Source: Micrococcus lylae NBRC 15355
GTDB lineage: Bacteria; Actinomycetota; Actinomycetes; Actinomycetales; Micrococcaceae
Reading direction: 5' to 3'
DNA length: 56,854 nt
NCBI RefSeq assembly: GCF_001570885.1
Contig: NZ_BCSN01000013.1
Span: forward strand, 1-56,854
The notes beneath the pieces were generated by a model. The model searched no databases and was not told the DNA's origin. It saw nothing but the letters and a program-made list of their open reading frames with translations. Of this stretch, positions 47,469 through 56,844 are shown piece after piece (position 1 is the first letter of the stretch; each line of letters starts with the position of its first letter). Position numbers and translations under genes: made by a program.

Positions 47469-50400
47469 CGTCCGGCCTCCTCGGCGGTCGTCGGGGCGGT
47501 GGTCGGGGTGCCGTTGCCGGCGGGGCCCTGCACAGGGGGGCGGCTGCGACCGGCCACGGCACCGGAGGCGCCGGCGCGGTGGTGGCGGCGCCGCCGGTGC
47601 ATCCGGGCCTTCTCGCGAGCCATGCGGGCCTCGTCGCCGCGACGGTCGATCTCGGAGCCCAGGGAGCGGAGCACGTCCAGGACGAGGCCGATCACCACGA
47701 GGTACACGCCGATGTCGAACACGGTGGCGGTGACGAGCTTGACGTCCCCGAGCAGGAACAGGTCGTGGAACTCGACGTGCGCGGACTGCAGGACCTGCCC
47801 GCCGAAGAACAGCGGGAACAGGCCGGTCAGGGAGGCCAGGGCCAGGCCCGCGCCGAGGAGTACACCCGAGGGGACCCGGATCGCGTTCTGCAGCTCGTAG
47901 CGGCCACCGGCAAGGTAGCGCAGGGTGAGCGCCAGGCCGGCCAGCAGGCCGCCGGCGAAGCCGCCGCCGGGGGTGTTGTGCCCGGCCAGGAGCAGGTACA
48001 GGGAGAACAGCACCATCGGGTGGAACATCAGTCGGGTGATGACCTCGAACACGATGGACCGGCGCTCCGGAGCCAGGGTGCGGCCTCCCTCGAGCCAGAA
48101 GGAGGAGTCGTTCACCGCGAAGCGGCGCACGGTGGAGAGCACGGCGGTGCCCATGGCGGACTCGGAGGTGATGCGGCCGACCGAGCCGGTCTTCACGTCG
48201 GCGAGGGCACGGCCACGACGGTCGCGGTGCTGGAGGAACACCAGGGAGACCACGCCGGTGGCGGCCGCCGCCAGCACCGTGATCTCGCCCCAGGTGTCCC
48301 AGGCACGGATGTCCACGAGGGTCACGTTGACCACGTTGCTTCCGTAGCCGTCCGCGTAGGCCAGCTCCGGCATGTCCACGGAGATCGGGGCGGCGGTGCG
48401 GGCGGCCAGCGCGGTCGCGGCCACCCACATCATCACCAGGGCGAAGGACACGGCGATCAACACCGGGGGCCAGCGGCGGCCGTGGCCCGAGGCGCGCCGG
48501 TCCCAGCTGGCCGGCAGGGAGCGCAGGCCGAGCACGAGGGTGACGAGGACGATCGTCTCCACGAGCACCTGGGTGATGGCGAGGTCCGGGGCGCCGCGGA
48601 AGGCGAAGATGGCGGCGGCGCCGTAGCCGGTGATGGCCACCAGCAGCGCGGCCATGAAGCGCCGGTGCGCCTTCACGGCGGCCACGGTGCCGACCACGAT
48701 GGCCAGGACGACGAAGGCCTGCGCCGCGTCCTCGGCCACGACGATCTCCGCCTGCCTCCAGAGGGTCGCCAGAGGCCTCTCATGGCCGCCCGCGGGGAAG
48801 ACCATGAAGTACAGCGGCAGCCCCAGGGCCACGGTGAGGATGATGCCCAGGTAGGTGCTCAGCGAGCCGGTCTGCGTGCGGCCGGTGACCCACACGGCGA
48901 GCGCGTCCAGCTGGTAGATGATCCGCTGGTAGACCTTGGACGCGTCCCAGGGGAACTGGACATGCTCCTGGGCCTGCTCCACGCGGGTGCGCTGCCACGC
49001 CAGCAGCAGGCCGAGCCCGATGATCGCGGCGGACAGCGCGAGGATCGGCGTCAGTCCGTGCCAGAGGGCGAGGTGGGCCGGCTCCTCGGCGCCGTCGAGC
49101 GGGTCCAGGGCACCGGTGTGGGCGGTGATGACCTTCTCGATCGGCCCCGGCACGAACGCCATCGCCACGCAGAGTGCGGTGAGCACCATGGACGGGCCGA
49201 TCTCCAGGGCGGTGACCGAGGTGCGGAACGCGGTGGCAGGCACGGGGCGGAGCGTGCCGGCGTCGTCCTTCTCGTGCTTGGTGGCGAAGGCACCCCAGAG
49301 GAAGCGGCAGGTGTAGGCCACGGTGAGCACGGAGCCGAGCGAGAGGACCACGAGGGGCATCCAGGCCCACACGGTCCCGTGGTGCTCGGCGGTGTGCTGG
49401 GCCGCTTCCAGCACGGACTCCTTGGCCACGAAGCCGAACAGCGGGGGCAGACCGGCCATGGAGGCGGCGGCCACGGCGCTCATGCCGGCCAGCACCGGGT
49501 GGCCGCGGCCGATCCCGGAGAGCGTCCGGACGTCACGGGTGCCGGTCTCATGGTCGATGATGCCGACCACCATGAACAGCGGCGCCTTGAACAGGGTGTG
49601 GGCGATCAGCATCGCCAGGCCGGCCATGGCGGCGTCCCTGGTGCCGAAGCCGTTGGCGACCATCAGGAAGCCGAGCTGGGAGACGGTGCCGTAGGCCAGG
49701 ACGAGCTTGATGTCCGTCTGACGCAGGGCCCGGTAGCCGCCGACCAGCAGGGTGGCCAGGCCGACGCCGGTCACGAGCACCTGCCAGCTCATCAGACCGG
49801 CGTATGCCGGCGCGAGGCGCGCGACGAGGAAGACGCCGGCCTTCACCATCGCCGCGGCGTGCAGGTAGGCGGAGACCGGGGTGGGCGCGGCCATCGCCGC
49901 CGGCAGCCAGAAGTGGAACGGGATCTGCGCGGACTTGGTCAGCGCGCCGATGAGCACGAGCGCCACCGCCCATTCGGCGTAGCCGCGCAGGGCCGGGTCC
50001 GCCAGAAGCTCCGGGGCCGCGGCGAGCACACCGGAGACCTTCCAGGAGCCGGCCTGGACGCCGAGCATCAGCAGGCCGACGAGCATGGCCAGGCCGCCGA
50101 AGGTGGTGACGATCAGCGCCTGGATGGCGGAGCGACGGGCGAAGATGCGCTGCCCTGCGTAGCCGATGAGCAGGAAGGACAGGACCGAGGTGATCTCCCA
50201 GAAGGTGTAGAGCACCATCAGGTCGTCCGTGGTGACCAGGCCGAACATCGCTCCGGCGAAGGCCAGCAGCTGGCCGCCGAACACGGCGTCCTTCGCCTCG
50301 TGCTCCCGGAAGTAGCGGGCGCAGTAGGCCAGTACGAGCGCGCCGACGCCCAGCACGATCAGGGACATGAAGGCGGAGAGCGCGTCCATGCGGAAGCTGA

Positions 50401-50644
50401 GGGAGATGTCCAGGAACGGAACCCAGGGAATCTCCCGGACGAGGCCGTCCGCCTGCGCCGGGGCGTCCGCTCCCGCGTCGATCGCCGACTGGAGCGCGAA
50501 GACGTCCGGCATGCGCGTCAGCAGCCAGACGAAACCGGCGGCCGGGACGGCGGCGAGGACATAGAACCCCTCACGTCCGGTGAAGCGGAAGATCCAGGGC
50601 GCCACCATGGCGACCGCAAACAGGGCGATCAGGGTGACGAGCAT
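47465..50644 (-). CDS. mnhA: Na+/H+ antiporter subunit A fused with subunit B domain
   Basis: A 1059-residue protein, the main subunit of the Mrp complex. NuoL-like antiporter helices (LMVLYTFWEITSVLSFLLIG, IPFHFWLPAAMAAPTPVSAY, DIKLVLAYGTVSQLGFLMVA) are followed by the MbhE-like segment (APDLAITQVLVETIVLVTLV). The C-terminal MnhB domain is at about 890-1010 (LLAGHNTPGGGFAGGLLAG). No separate mnhB gene exists, so B is fused to A. SD GAAGGG precedes ATG 50644. The complex exports Na+ (or K+) for protons and supports pH and salt tolerance. Confidence 0.95.
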   Translation of the reverse strand: MLVTLIALFAVAMVAPWIFRFTGREGFYVLAAVPAAGFVWLLTRMPDVFALQSAIDAGADAPAQADGLVREIPWVPFLDISLSFRMDALSAFMSLIVLGVGALVLAYCARYFREHEAKDAVFGGQLLAFAGAMFGLVTTDDLMVLYTFWEITSVLSFLLIGYAGQRIFARRSAIQALIVTTFGGLAMLVGLLMLGVQAGSWKVSGVLAAAPELLADPALRGYAEWAVALVLIGALTKSAQIPFHFWLPAAMAAPTPVSAYLHAAAMVKAGVFLVARLAPAYAGLMSWQVLVTGVGLATLLVGGYRALRQTDIKLVLAYGTVSQLGFLMVANGFGTRDAAMAGLAMLIAHTLFKAPLFMVVGIIDHETGTRDVRTLSGIGRGHPVLAGMSAVAAASMAGLPPLFGFVAKESVLEAAQHTAEHHGTVWAWMPLVVLSLGSVLTVAYTCRFLWGAFATKHEKDDAGTLRPVPATAFRTSVTALEIGPSMVLTALCVAMAFVPGPIEKVITAHTGALDPLDGAEEPAHLALWHGLTPILALSAAIIGLGLLLAWQRTRVEQAQEHVQFPWDASKVYQRIIYQLDALAVWVTGRTQTGSLSTYLGIILTVALGLPLYFMVFPAGGHERPLATLWRQAEIVVAEDAAQAFVVLAIVVGTVAAVKAHRRFMAALLVAITGYGAAAIFAFRGAPDLAITQVLVETIVLVTLVLGLRSLPASWDRRASGHGRRWPPVLIAVSFALVMMWVAATALAARTAAPISVDMPELAYADGYGSNVVNVTLVDIRAWDTWGEITVLAAAATGVVSLVFLQHRDRRGRALADVKTGSVGRITSESAMGTAVLSTVRRFAVNDSSFWLEGGRTLAPERRSIVFEVITRLMFHPMVLFSLYLLLAGHNTPGGGFAGGLLAGLALTLRYLAGGRYELQNAIRVPSGVLLGAGLALASLTGLFPLFFGGQVLQSAHVEFHDLFLLGDVKLVTATVFDIGVYLVVIGLVLDVLRSLGSEIDRRGDEARMAREKARMHRRRRHHRAGASGAVAGRSRPPVQGPAGNGTPTTAPTTAEEAGR

Positions 50645-50681
50645 GGGGTCCCTTCGGCATCAGCGGGCGAGGGTACCGTCC

Positions 50682-50687
50682 ATACTA
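50682..50687 (-). promoter_or_regulatory. possible -10 of the mnh operon
   Basis: Minus-strand TAGTAT overlaps the stop codon of the UMF1-type gene, 38 bases before mnhA. The antiporter operon may thus have its own promoter as well as read-through. Confidence 0.4.
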
Positions 50688-51986
50688 CCGGCGCGGTTCC
50701 ACCTCTTTGACCGGACGGCGGGGGGTGTTCACACTGAGCAACAAGACTCCGCCGGCCAGGATGACCAGCACGATGGTCGGGATGATCCAGCGCTGGTCGC
50801 CGGTGATCGCCAGGGCCACAGAGGACAGAGCCGGGGTGATGAAGCCGACCGCACGGCCGGTGGTGGCGTAGAGGCCGAACAGCTCGCCCGCGGTCTGCGG
50901 GGTGGTGAGCCGGCCGAGGAACGCGCGGGAGGCCGACTGCACCGGCCCCACGAACAGGCAGAGGATCAGACCTCCGATCCAGAACGCGCGCGGCCCCTCG
51001 GAGAAGAACAGGCCCACGGCGGTGGCGCACATGGCCGCGATCGAGCCGAGGATCACTGCGCGCGGACCGAACCGGTCATCCAGCCAGCCGCCGGCGAAGG
51101 CGCCCGCGGCGGCCACCACGTTCGCCACGATCGCGAAGACGATCACGTCGCCGTCGGCGATCCCGAAGACCGTGGTGCCGAGGGCCCCGCCGTAGAGGAA
51201 GACCGCGCCGACGCCGTCGCGGAAGACGGCGGAGGCGATGAGGAACTTCAGGGTGTTGCGGTCCTCCCGCCACAGGCGGCACAGACGCTCCCAGAGCGCC
51301 CGGTAGGAGCCCAGCACGGTCTCGGCCGGCGCGCCGGTGCCCTCCTGTTGGGCCGCCGTCGGGCTGGGCACGGCGAACAGGACCGGGAGGGAGAAGACCA
51401 GGAACCAGACGGCGGCCACCACGGCCACGGCGCGGATGTTGAGGGACTGCTCGTGCGGGATGCCGAACCAGGCGGCGTCGCCGGAGACGAAGCCGACGTA
51501 GACGATGAGCAGCAGCACGATGCCGCCGAGGTAGCCGGCGCCCCAGCCGATGCCGGAGATCCGTCCGACGGTCTGCGGGGTGGAGATCTGTACGAGGATC
51601 GCGTTGATCTGCACCTCGGCGAATTCGAAGAAGACAGTGCCGATGCTCAGCAGCACCACGCCGAGCAGCAGGTGCTGCTCGTGCGGGGCCACGAAGAAGC
51701 TCAGGCCCGTCACCGCGATCACCACCGCCGTGTTCAGTGCCAGCCACAGCTTGCGGCGCCCGCCCTGGTCCGCGCGGCGGCCCAGCACCGGCGCGGTGAG
51801 CGCCACGACGATCCCGGCCACCGCCATGCCGGCGGAGAGCCACTCGGTGCCGCGGGCGTCCACCCCGAAGGCCTCGGAGGACAGGTAGGTGCCGAAGACG
51901 AAGGTGACCATCACCGCGTTGAACGAGGCCGAGCCCCAGTCCCACGCGGCCCAGGCGGCCACCTGGCGCTTGCTCACCGCGGCCAC
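50685..51986 (-). CDS. MFS transporter, UMF1/Atg22 type
   Basis: A 433-residue protein with 12 expected helices. It begins with the UMF1-type pattern AAWAAWDWGSASFNAVMVTF and has TVGRISGIGWGAGYLGGIVL and GPVQSASRAFLGRLTTPQTAGELFGLYATTGR. Substrate unknown; Atg22 relatives export amino acids. GTG 51986 lies 4 bases after the dcd stop, so it is co-transcribed with dcd. Confidence 0.88.
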   Translation of the reverse strand: MAAVSKRQVAAWAAWDWGSASFNAVMVTFVFGTYLSSEAFGVDARGTEWLSAGMAVAGIVVALTAPVLGRRADQGGRRKLWLALNTAVVIAVTGLSFFVAPHEQHLLLGVVLLSIGTVFFEFAEVQINAILVQISTPQTVGRISGIGWGAGYLGGIVLLLIVYVGFVSGDAAWFGIPHEQSLNIRAVAVVAAVWFLVFSLPVLFAVPSPTAAQQEGTGAPAETVLGSYRALWERLCRLWREDRNTLKFLIASAVFRDGVGAVFLYGGALGTTVFGIADGDVIVFAIVANVVAAAGAFAGGWLDDRFGPRAVILGSIAAMCATAVGLFFSEGPRAFWIGGLILCLFVGPVQSASRAFLGRLTTPQTAGELFGLYATTGRAVGFITPALSSVALAITGDQRWIIPTIVLVILAGGVLLLSVNTPRRPVKEVEPRR

Positions 51987-51990
51987 GGTC

Positions 51991-52572
51991 TCAGCCCTCG
52001 ATGACGGTGCGGTGGAAGTTCAGGTGCGCGCGCGAGGCCGTCGGGCCGCGCTGGCCCTGGTAGCGGTTGAGGTACGGGCCGGAGCCGTACGGGTGCTCGG
52101 CCGCCGAGGAGAGCCGGAAGAAGCAGAGCTGGCCGACCTTCATGCCCGGCCACAGCTTGATCGGCAGCGTCGCGGTGTTGGACAGCTCCAGGGTCACGTG
52201 GCCGGAGAAGCCCGGGTCGATGAAGCCGGCGGTCGAATGCGTCAGCAGGCCGAGCCGGCCGAGGGAGGACTTGCCCTCCAGGCGTGCGGCGATGTCGTCC
52301 GGGAGGGTGACCTTCTCGTAGGTGGCGCCGAGGACGAACTCGCCCGGGTGCAGCACGAAGGCCTCCTCCGGGTCCACCTCCACGAGGCGGGTCAGCTCCG
52401 GCTGCTCCACCGAGGGGTCGATGTGTGCGTACCGGTGGTTGTCGAAGAGCCGGAAGAAGCGGTCCAGGCGCACGTCGATGGACGCAGGCTGGACGAACGC
52501 CGGGTCGTAGGGCTCGAGGGCCACGCGGCCGGCGTCGATCTCGGCACGGAAGTCACGGTCGGAGAGCAGCAC
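51991..52572 (-). CDS. dcd: dCTP deaminase
   Basis: Converts dCTP to dUTP (or directly to dUMP) for thymidylate synthesis. The 193-residue protein begins [20 protein letters not shown] and has [10 protein letters not shown], the catalytic region [21 protein letters not shown] with Glu as base, and [20 protein letters not shown] 52572 is chosen: the protein then has the family's normal start and length, and a -10 TACGGT ends 6 bases upstream. The frame extends to an ATG at 52617, which would add 15 untypical residues. Confidence 0.94.
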   Translation of the reverse strand: MLLSDRDFRAEIDAGRVALEPYDPAFVQPASIDVRLDRFFRLFDNHRYAHIDPSVEQPELTRLVEVDPEEAFVLHPGEFVLGATYEKVTLPDDIAARLEGKSSLGRLGLLTHSTAGFIDPGFSGHVTLELSNTATLPIKLWPGMKVGQLCFFRLSSAAEHPYGSGPYLNRYQGQRGPTASRAHLNFHRTVIEG

Positions 52573-52578
52573 GGGTTC

Positions 52579-52584
52579 ACCGTA
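52579..52584 (-). promoter_or_regulatory. -10 box of a probably leaderless dcd promoter
   Basis: Minus-strand TACGGT ends 6 bases before GTG 52572. Confidence 0.45.
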
Positions 52585-52663
52585 GCGCAGGAACAGCGCG
52601 GATGTGATCCCCATCATGGGACGTGCCCGGGCAGAGGCGCACCGGCCGACCGGCCGCGCGGTG

Positions 52664-52669
52664 TACAGT
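52664..52669 (+). promoter_or_regulatory. -10 box of the tRNA-Gly gene
   Basis: TACAGT (with TG before it) lies 12 bases before the tRNA 5' end. Confidence 0.5.
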
Positions 52670-52681
52670 GGGGTGGCGTCT

Positions 52682-52752
52682 GCGGGCGTAGCTCAATGGT
52701 AGAGCGCTTGCTTCCCAAGCAAGATACGCGGGTTCGATTCCCGTCGCCCGCT
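52682..52752 (+). tRNA. tRNA-Gly (anticodon CCC)
   Basis: A complete cloverleaf: acceptor stem GCGGGCG (52682-52688) with CGCCCGC (52745-52751) and discriminator T52752, D-arm with GCTCAATGGTAGAGC, anticodon stem CTTGC/GCAAG around loop TTCCCAA (anticodon CCC at 52714-52716), and T-arm GCGGGTTCGATTCCCGT. No CCA is encoded. It reads GGG codons. Confidence 0.97.
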
Positions 52753-52760
52753 CTCCGAAC

Positions 52761-52800
52761 CGTTCGGCCCCGGAACCCCACGTGGGTCCGGGGCCGAACG
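52761..52800 (+). terminator. terminator after tRNA-Gly
   Basis: 14-bp stem 52761-52774 with 52787-52800; the loop contains a further CACGTG dyad. Confidence 0.85.
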
Positions 52801-52831
52801 CATGTCCGCCCCTGACGTCGAGGAGGTCCCC

Positions 52832-53833
52832 GTGGCCGAGGTGCTCTCCGGATTCACCGTCATCTGGGTGATCATCGGCGTCGGATTCCTCACCGGCCGC
52901 ACCGGCGTGCTGGGCGCCGAGGGGCGGACGGTGCTGTCCCGCACCTCGTTCTTCATCGGCTCCCCCGCGCTGCTGTTCACGACCCTGTCCCAGGCGGACG
53001 TGACCGCGGTGCTGGGGCCGCAGCTGTGGGTGGCCGCCGCCTCGGCGCTGGTGTGTGCCGCGGTGTTCATGCTCGTGGCGCGGTTCGTGCTGCCGTCCCG
53101 GACGGGCTCGGAGCGGGTGATCGCGGCCTTGGGCTCGTCCATGGTGAACTCGGCGAACCTGGGCCTGCCGATCGCCGCCTACGTCCTGGGGGACGCCGCC
53201 CTGGCCGCCCCGGTGATCCTCTTCCAGCTGGCGATCTACACGCCGCTGTACATCACCGTCCTGGAGGCCGCGCTGGCCGCGGAGTCCCGCCGTTCCGCGC
53301 TTGCCGACGACGGCCGCTCACCGTCCGCACGCCGCTCCCCCTCCGCCTACGGGCGGTTCCGCCGGGTGGTGAGCCAGCTGGGGCAGACCGCGCGCAACCC
53401 GATGATCATCGGCTCGGCCCTCGGCCTGCTCTTCTCCGCCACCGGCTGGTCCCTGCCGGCACCGCTGTGGGACTCGGTGGAACTGATCGGCGGGTTGTCC
53501 ATCCCCGCGATGCTCATCGCGTTCGGCATGTCCCTGGCCGACTCCCGGCCGCTGCGGAAGACGGACGGCCGCATCGGGGACGCCGTGCTGGCCTCGGCCA
53601 TGAAGCTGGTGGCGCATCCGGTGATCGCGTGGCTGATCGGCGCGTTCGCGGTGGGCCTGGGCAGCCGGGAGCTGATGATCGCGGTGGTGCTGGCGTCCCT
53701 GCCCACCGCCCAGAACGTGTTCGTGGCGGCCGTGCGCTACGAGACCGGCGTGGTGGTCGCGAAGGACACCGTCCTGGTGACCACGGTGCTGGCGATCCCG
53801 GCCATGATGGTCGTCGCCCTGCTCTTCGCCTGA
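52832..53833 (+). CDS. AEC (auxin efflux carrier) family transporter
   Basis: A 333-residue membrane protein with about ten helices: EVLSGFTVIWVIIGVGFLTG, ALGSSMVNSANLGLPIAAYV, a central loop, then SIPAMLIAFGMSLADSRPL and LASLPTAQNVFVAAVRY. Bacterial members carry malate, malonate or amino acids; the substrate is not clear. GTG 52832 is chosen because AGGAGG lies 5 bases upstream; ATG 52802 is in frame but directly follows the tRNA terminator. The cytoplasmic loop LADDGRSPSARRSPSA is encoded by the recurring GACGACGGCCGCTC motif. Confidence 0.9.
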   Translation: MAEVLSGFTVIWVIIGVGFLTGRTGVLGAEGRTVLSRTSFFIGSPALLFTTLSQADVTAVLGPQLWVAAASALVCAAVFMLVARFVLPSRTGSERVIAALGSSMVNSANLGLPIAAYVLGDAALAAPVILFQLAIYTPLYITVLEAALAAESRRSALADDGRSPSARRSPSAYGRFRRVVSQLGQTARNPMIIGSALGLLFSATGWSLPAPLWDSVELIGGLSIPAMLIAFGMSLADSRPLRKTDGRIGDAVLASAMKLVAHPVIAWLIGAFAVGLGSRELMIAVVLASLPTAQNVFVAAVRYETGVVVAKDTVLVTTVLAIPAMMVVALLFA

Positions 53834-53904
53834 GGCCGGCCCCGGTGGGCATGCTGCACCGCGCCCCACACCGCGTGCTGAACCGCGTCCTGAACCGCGG
53901 CTTG

Positions 53905-53952
53905 GGGGCAGGACACGGGGTTCAGATGCGATCTCAACACCGTGTCTGCCCC
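53905..53952. terminator. bidirectional terminator between AEC and flavodoxin genes
   Basis: Imperfect 22-bp stem, 53905-53927 with 53931-53952 (one bulge, two mismatches), loop GCG, between convergent genes. Just before it, ACCGCGT-CCTGA-type 12-mers repeat three times (53871-53900). Confidence 0.6.
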
Positions 53953-54011
53953 TCACTTTCCTGGGACGGCCGCGGAGAACGCCCTCGGCGCCTCACGCGA
54001 GCCGGCTCCGG

Positions 54012-54488
54012 TCAGCGGGCCCCGTGCTGGACCAGTGCGGAGGCGTGGGCCTCGATGGCCTTCCAGTCGCGGAAGTCGCCGTACTCACCCTTGGCCAGCT
54101 TGATCTTCAGCTTGTCCAGGAAGCCGAGGCGCTCCTCGGTGACCGCGCCGCGGAAGTACTCCACCGACCGCGGGCGGTAGGCCTCCAGCTGGATGCGCAG
54201 CGCGTCGTCCAGCTGGGGAGATCCGCCGGAGACGACGATGTTCAACGGCTTGTCGGCCAACTCCGCGCGGCGCGAGTCCAGGAAGCGCTTGGCGTCGGCG
54301 GCCAGCTTGCCGGCATACACCGGGGCGCAGACCACGACGGCATATGCGGTGTCCAGCCACGCCGCGGCGCCGGCGACGTCCTCGACGACGGTCTCCACGG
54401 CCTGCTTGGTGCGCAGGACCTGAGCCATGCGCTCGGCGATCTCCCGGGTGGACCCGTGCGAGGACGAGGTGACGAAGAGAGTGGTCAT
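54012..54488 (-). CDS. flavodoxin-domain protein
   Basis: A 158-residue protein beginning LFVTSSSHGSTREIAERMAQ, the FMN phosphate loop of flavodoxin-like folds, with AVVVCAPVYAGKLAADAKRF and LNIVVSGGSPQ as further FMN-contact segments. The pattern resembles HemG-type menaquinone-dependent protoporphyrinogen oxidases and flavodoxin-domain proteins of actinobacteria; I cannot decide between an enzyme and an electron carrier. No haem genes adjoin. Confidence 0.8.
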   Translation of the reverse strand: MTTLFVTSSSHGSTREIAERMAQVLRTKQAVETVVEDVAGAAAWLDTAYAVVVCAPVYAGKLAADAKRFLDSRRAELADKPLNIVVSGGSPQLDDALRIQLEAYRPRSVEYFRGAVTEERLGFLDKLKIKLAKGEYGDFRDWKAIEAHASALVQHGAR

Positions 54489-54559
54489 GGGTTCAGGAAG
54501 CCTTCGGTGTCAGGGGGCGTTTCTCCGGCGGCCCTGCGCGCAGGACTCGGCCTTCCCGC

Positions 54560-56653
54560 TCAGTGTATCCCGCGCAGGTCCAGGTCCAGGCGGGTTTCCG
54601 CCCCCTCCGGCGCGGCCTCGGCCGCATGGACGGTCACCGGGATGCCCCAGTCCTGCTGATACAGGTGGCAGGCGGCATGGTCCGGGATCGGCTGCCCCTT
54701 CTCCCCGTCGCAGGCGGCGGCGCGGGCCGTGATGTGCAGGACGCCTTCGGCCACGTCCGGGTTCAGACGCAGCGTGCGGGTCAGACCGGTGGAGGTGCCG
54801 GCGCCGTCCAGCAGCAGCTCCTCCGGGGAGGAGGACACCTTCAGCTGAGTGGGATCGCCCCAGCGATCGTCGAGCTTCTGCCCGGACGGGGCCTCGAAGC
54901 CGACGGCCAGGCCGAACTCGCCGGCCACCACGGGGGTGCGCGGGCGCTGGGTCTGGCGGGCGCCCTCGTCCACGGTGAGGTACTCGTCCGGCACGGCGAT
55001 CCGCTCCAGGCGGTGGGCGTTGGTCTCCACCACCACGATCGACGCCGCCTTGCCCTCGGCGTCCACCTCCACGAGCACATCGGAGGGCTCGGCCAGGCCG
55101 CGGGCCACGGTGGACAGCGCCGCCTCGGTCTCGCGCCCGGCGGCATCGGTCCCAGCCGGGGCGAACCGTCGGACGGCGCCGTTGTAGGTGTCCGCGACCA
55201 GCACGGAGCCGTCCGGCAGCGCGGTCACGCCGAGCGGGTGCTGCAGGCGCGCCTGCTCCGCCGGGCCGTCCACGTAGCCGAAGTCGAACAGGCCGGTGCC
55301 CACCGCCGTGGACACGGTCCGCTCCCCCGTCCCGCCGGTGACCGTGCGCAGCGCGGAGGTCTCGGAGTCGGCCGCCCAGAGGGTGCCGGCGGCGTCCACG
55401 GCCAGGCCGGAGGTCTGGGCGAACCAGGAGCGCTCGGCCGGGCCGTCGGTCAGTCCCTCCAGGCCGGTGCCGGCGAACAGGGACAGCTCGTCGGCCACCG
55501 GGTCGTAGGCGTGCAGCTGATGGGTGCCCGCCATCGCGATCACCACGTGGCCGGCCGCCTCGTCCCACACCACGTCCCACGGGGAGGAGAGGGACACCCC
55601 GGTCGGCTTGCCCTCCAGCGGGCCCAGCACGACGACGGCGCCCTCCTCGTCCGCGGGCACCGCGCCCTGCTCCTGGGCCGGGTCGGCCGACTCGGCGGCC
55701 TTCGCCGCCGCCGCGACGCGCTCGCCGTCGATGAGGGCCTGCACGCCGTTGCCGGCGAGCGTCCGGACCTCGCCGGTGGCCAGGCTGAGGCCGCGGAGGC
55801 GGTGGTTCACGGTGTCGGCCACGACCACGTCGTAGCCGACCTGCGCGGCCACCTCGGCCGGCAGCAGGGCCAGGCCGTTGGGCTCGTTGAACAGTGCCTG
55901 CTCCGGGCCGCCGTCGGCGTGGCCGCGGGTGGCGGGGGTCGGGAAGGCCAGGTGCGCGGCCTCGTCAGGGGCGTCGGCGGGGTCGCCGCCGCCGATGGCG
56001 CGGATCGGGGTGCTGAGGTCCGCGTCCAGCTCGACGAGGCGGTGGTGGCCGGTGTCCGCCACGAGGAAGGTGCCGGGGCGGGAGCCGCGGTCGGCCAGGG
56101 AGATCGCCTTGCCCGGGAAGCGCAGGTCGCGGGCGACCGGCTCCGGGGCGACATAGGGGCCGTCCCCGCGGTGCAGGGTGCCCTTGGCCTCGTGCTCGGC
56201 GACGAGCTCGGCCACCAGGGAGCGCAGGCCGGCCACGTGGCCCTCGCCGGAGAGGTGGGCGGCGATGTACCCCTCCGGGTCGACCACCACGAGGGTCGGC
56301 CAGGCGCGGGCCGAGTACGCCTGCCAGGTGGTCAGCTCCGGGTCGTCCAGCACCGGGTGGGCGATCTCGTAGCGCTCCACGGCGGCGGCCAGGGCGTCCG
56401 GGTCGGCCTCGTGCTCGAACTTCGGGGAGTGCACGCCGACCGTCACGAGGACGTCGTGGTACTCCTCCTCCAGCGGGCGCAGCTCGTCCAGCACGTGCAG
56501 GCAGTTGATGCAGCAGAACGTCCAGAAGTCGAGGATCGTGATCTTGCCGCGCAGGTCCTCGAGCGTGAGCTCCTTGCCGCCGGTGTTCAGCCAGCCGCGG
56601 CCGACGAGCTCGGAGGCGCGGACGCGGGGGCCGGGACGAGAGATGCCAGTCAT
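54560..56653 (-). CDS. thioredoxin-like and NHL-repeat protein (NHLRC2-like)
   Basis: A 697-residue protein. The N-terminal thioredoxin/TlpA-like domain (about 8-160) has LDFWTFCCINCLHVLDELRP, with a CxxC (CCINC) redox centre near residue 47, and the cis-Pro in ARAWPTLVVV. Six or so NHL beta-propeller blades follow (FLVADTGHHRLVELD, VVVADTVNHRLRGLS, LWAADSETSALRTV, VLVADTYNGAVRRF), then a C-terminal beta domain. There is no signal peptide, so it is probably cytoplasmic. Relatives include human NHLRC2; bacterial function is unknown. ATG 56653 has GACAAT 6 bases upstream. Confidence 0.88.
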   Translation of the reverse strand: MTGISRPGPRVRASELVGRGWLNTGGKELTLEDLRGKITILDFWTFCCINCLHVLDELRPLEEEYHDVLVTVGVHSPKFEHEADPDALAAAVERYEIAHPVLDDPELTTWQAYSARAWPTLVVVDPEGYIAAHLSGEGHVAGLRSLVAELVAEHEAKGTLHRGDGPYVAPEPVARDLRFPGKAISLADRGSRPGTFLVADTGHHRLVELDADLSTPIRAIGGGDPADAPDEAAHLAFPTPATRGHADGGPEQALFNEPNGLALLPAEVAAQVGYDVVVADTVNHRLRGLSLATGEVRTLAGNGVQALIDGERVAAAAKAAESADPAQEQGAVPADEEGAVVVLGPLEGKPTGVSLSSPWDVVWDEAAGHVVIAMAGTHQLHAYDPVADELSLFAGTGLEGLTDGPAERSWFAQTSGLAVDAAGTLWAADSETSALRTVTGGTGERTVSTAVGTGLFDFGYVDGPAEQARLQHPLGVTALPDGSVLVADTYNGAVRRFAPAGTDAAGRETEAALSTVARGLAEPSDVLVEVDAEGKAASIVVVETNAHRLERIAVPDEYLTVDEGARQTQRPRTPVVAGEFGLAVGFEAPSGQKLDDRWGDPTQLKVSSSPEELLLDGAGTSTGLTRTLRLNPDVAEGVLHITARAAACDGEKGQPIPDHAACHLYQQDWGIPVTVHAAEAAPEGAETRLDLDLRGIH

Positions 56654-56659
56654 GCCCCC

Positions 56660-56665
56660 ATTGTC
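56660..56665 (-). promoter_or_regulatory. -10 box before the NHL-repeat gene
   Basis: Minus-strand GACAAT ends 6 bases before the ATG. Confidence 0.4.
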
Positions 56666-56760
56666 CCGCGCGCTCGGGCCCGAGCCGCAAGTTCGCGGAC
56701 ACATTCGGGCGGCCGGGCCCCCGCCACAGCACGGCGGGAGCCGACGGGACGCCGATCCGT

Positions 56761-56844
56761 CCCTCGGCCGGCCGGCTCAGCCGGCGCGCTCGGTCCGCCG
56801 GCTCAGTCCGCCCCTCGGCCGGCCGGCTCAGCCCGCGCGCTCGG
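56761..56844. repeat. 51-bp direct repeat at a gene 3' end
   Basis: 56761-56793 and 56812-56844 are the same 33 bases with one mismatch, 51 bases apart. Each contains the minus-strand stop codon of the gene entering from the right edge. Confidence 0.8.

Noticed and set aside
47465-50644. Frameshift fusion of mnhA and mnhB
   Set aside because: The A+B fusion is a normal arrangement in actinobacterial and some Gram-negative Mrp operons, and the frame is clean.
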